Positions 63,973 to 64,000 of a DNA stretch of 64,000 nucleotides are shown piece after piece. The first letter of the stretch is position 1. Each line of letters begins with the position of its first letter. The notes below the pieces were generated by a model. That model made no database searches, was not told the origin of the DNA, and saw only the letters and a list, made by a program, of their open reading frames with translations. The DNA is from Syntrophomonas wolfei subsp. methylbutyratica (GTDB taxonomy: Bacteria > Bacillota > Syntrophomonadia > Syntrophomonadales > Syntrophomonadaceae): positions 1-64,000 of the forward strand of contig NZ_BBQT01000008.1 of the NCBI RefSeq assembly GCF_001570625.1. Reading direction: 5' to 3'. The position numbers were made by a program, and so were the translations under genes.

Positions 63973-64000
63973 TTGACAGGCCAGGAATGCTCTGCTAATA
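63973..64000 (+). CDS. Possible start of a further gene, cut by the window end
   Basis: GAAGGGAG is followed after 4 nt by TTG 63973, which opens a frame running to the end of the window. Only nine codons are visible. Confidence 0.25.

Overview
The window looks like chromosomal DNA of an anaerobic, low-GC Firmicute of the syntrophic Clostridia. Two selenocysteine formate dehydrogenases, NuoE/NuoF-type partners, an anaerobic molybdenum hydroxylase cluster, a rubrerythrin-like protein and an S-layer-homology protein all fit. The content resembles Syntrophomonas wolfei as I remember it, but that name is an inference from memory, not a database match.

Layout. 0.4-13 kb is a formate/molybdopterin block: an NAD-linked formate dehydrogenase (fdhA-nuoE-nuoF), moeA on the opposite strand, then a Tat-exported membrane formate dehydrogenase (alpha-beta-gamma) with fdhE. 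Each fdh operon has a leader with a Moco/Tuco-riboswitch-like RNA followed by an intrinsic terminator, and each alpha subunit has an in-frame UGA followed by a SECIS-like hairpin. A HTH/PBP-like regulator follows (13.1-14.2 kb). 14.4-26.8 kb holds a DUF1287 protein, a MATE exporter, a xanthine-dehydrogenase-family enzyme with mocA and xdhC maturation genes, and an unexplained GNAT / aminotransferase / ATPase-like+GNAT operon. 27.4-40.3 kb is a complete type I-B CRISPR-Cas locus (cas6-cas8b-cas7-cas5-cas3-cas4-cas1-cas2) with a 64-repeat array. 40.9-49.7 kb holds a CCA-adding-enzyme homologue with an altered catalytic motif, mazEF, an SLH protein, a GntR/ABC operon, hicAB and a UPF0316 membrane protein. 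49.9-56.9 kb contains a broken partner-switching set (STAS, RsbW-like kinase, PP2C remnant) and a ribosomal-peptide cluster: NHLP-type precursor, ECF sigma factor, a peptide that looks like an anti-sigma N-terminus joined to a precursor-like tail, a SagB-type dehydrogenase and a fused E1-like/YcaO cyclodehydratase. The remainder is housekeeping: glnA, hpt, guaA, a ferritin-like protein and a lipase.

How the parts connect. The cytoplasmic formate dehydrogenase would couple formate to NAD(H). The exported one would couple periplasmic formate to membrane quinone through cytochrome b. MoeA and FdhE support cofactor insertion and assembly, and the leader RNAs can tie both enzymes to molybdenum/tungsten cofactor supply. 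The peptide cluster should make a thiazole/oxazole-type natural product, with the sigma factor encoded between precursor and enzymes.

Two families of short, non-coding, MITE-like elements built from shared GC-rich modules are scattered through the window (about 0.6, 21, 23, 40, 51 and 54 kb). In two places they appear to supply the 3' end of a neighbouring gene.
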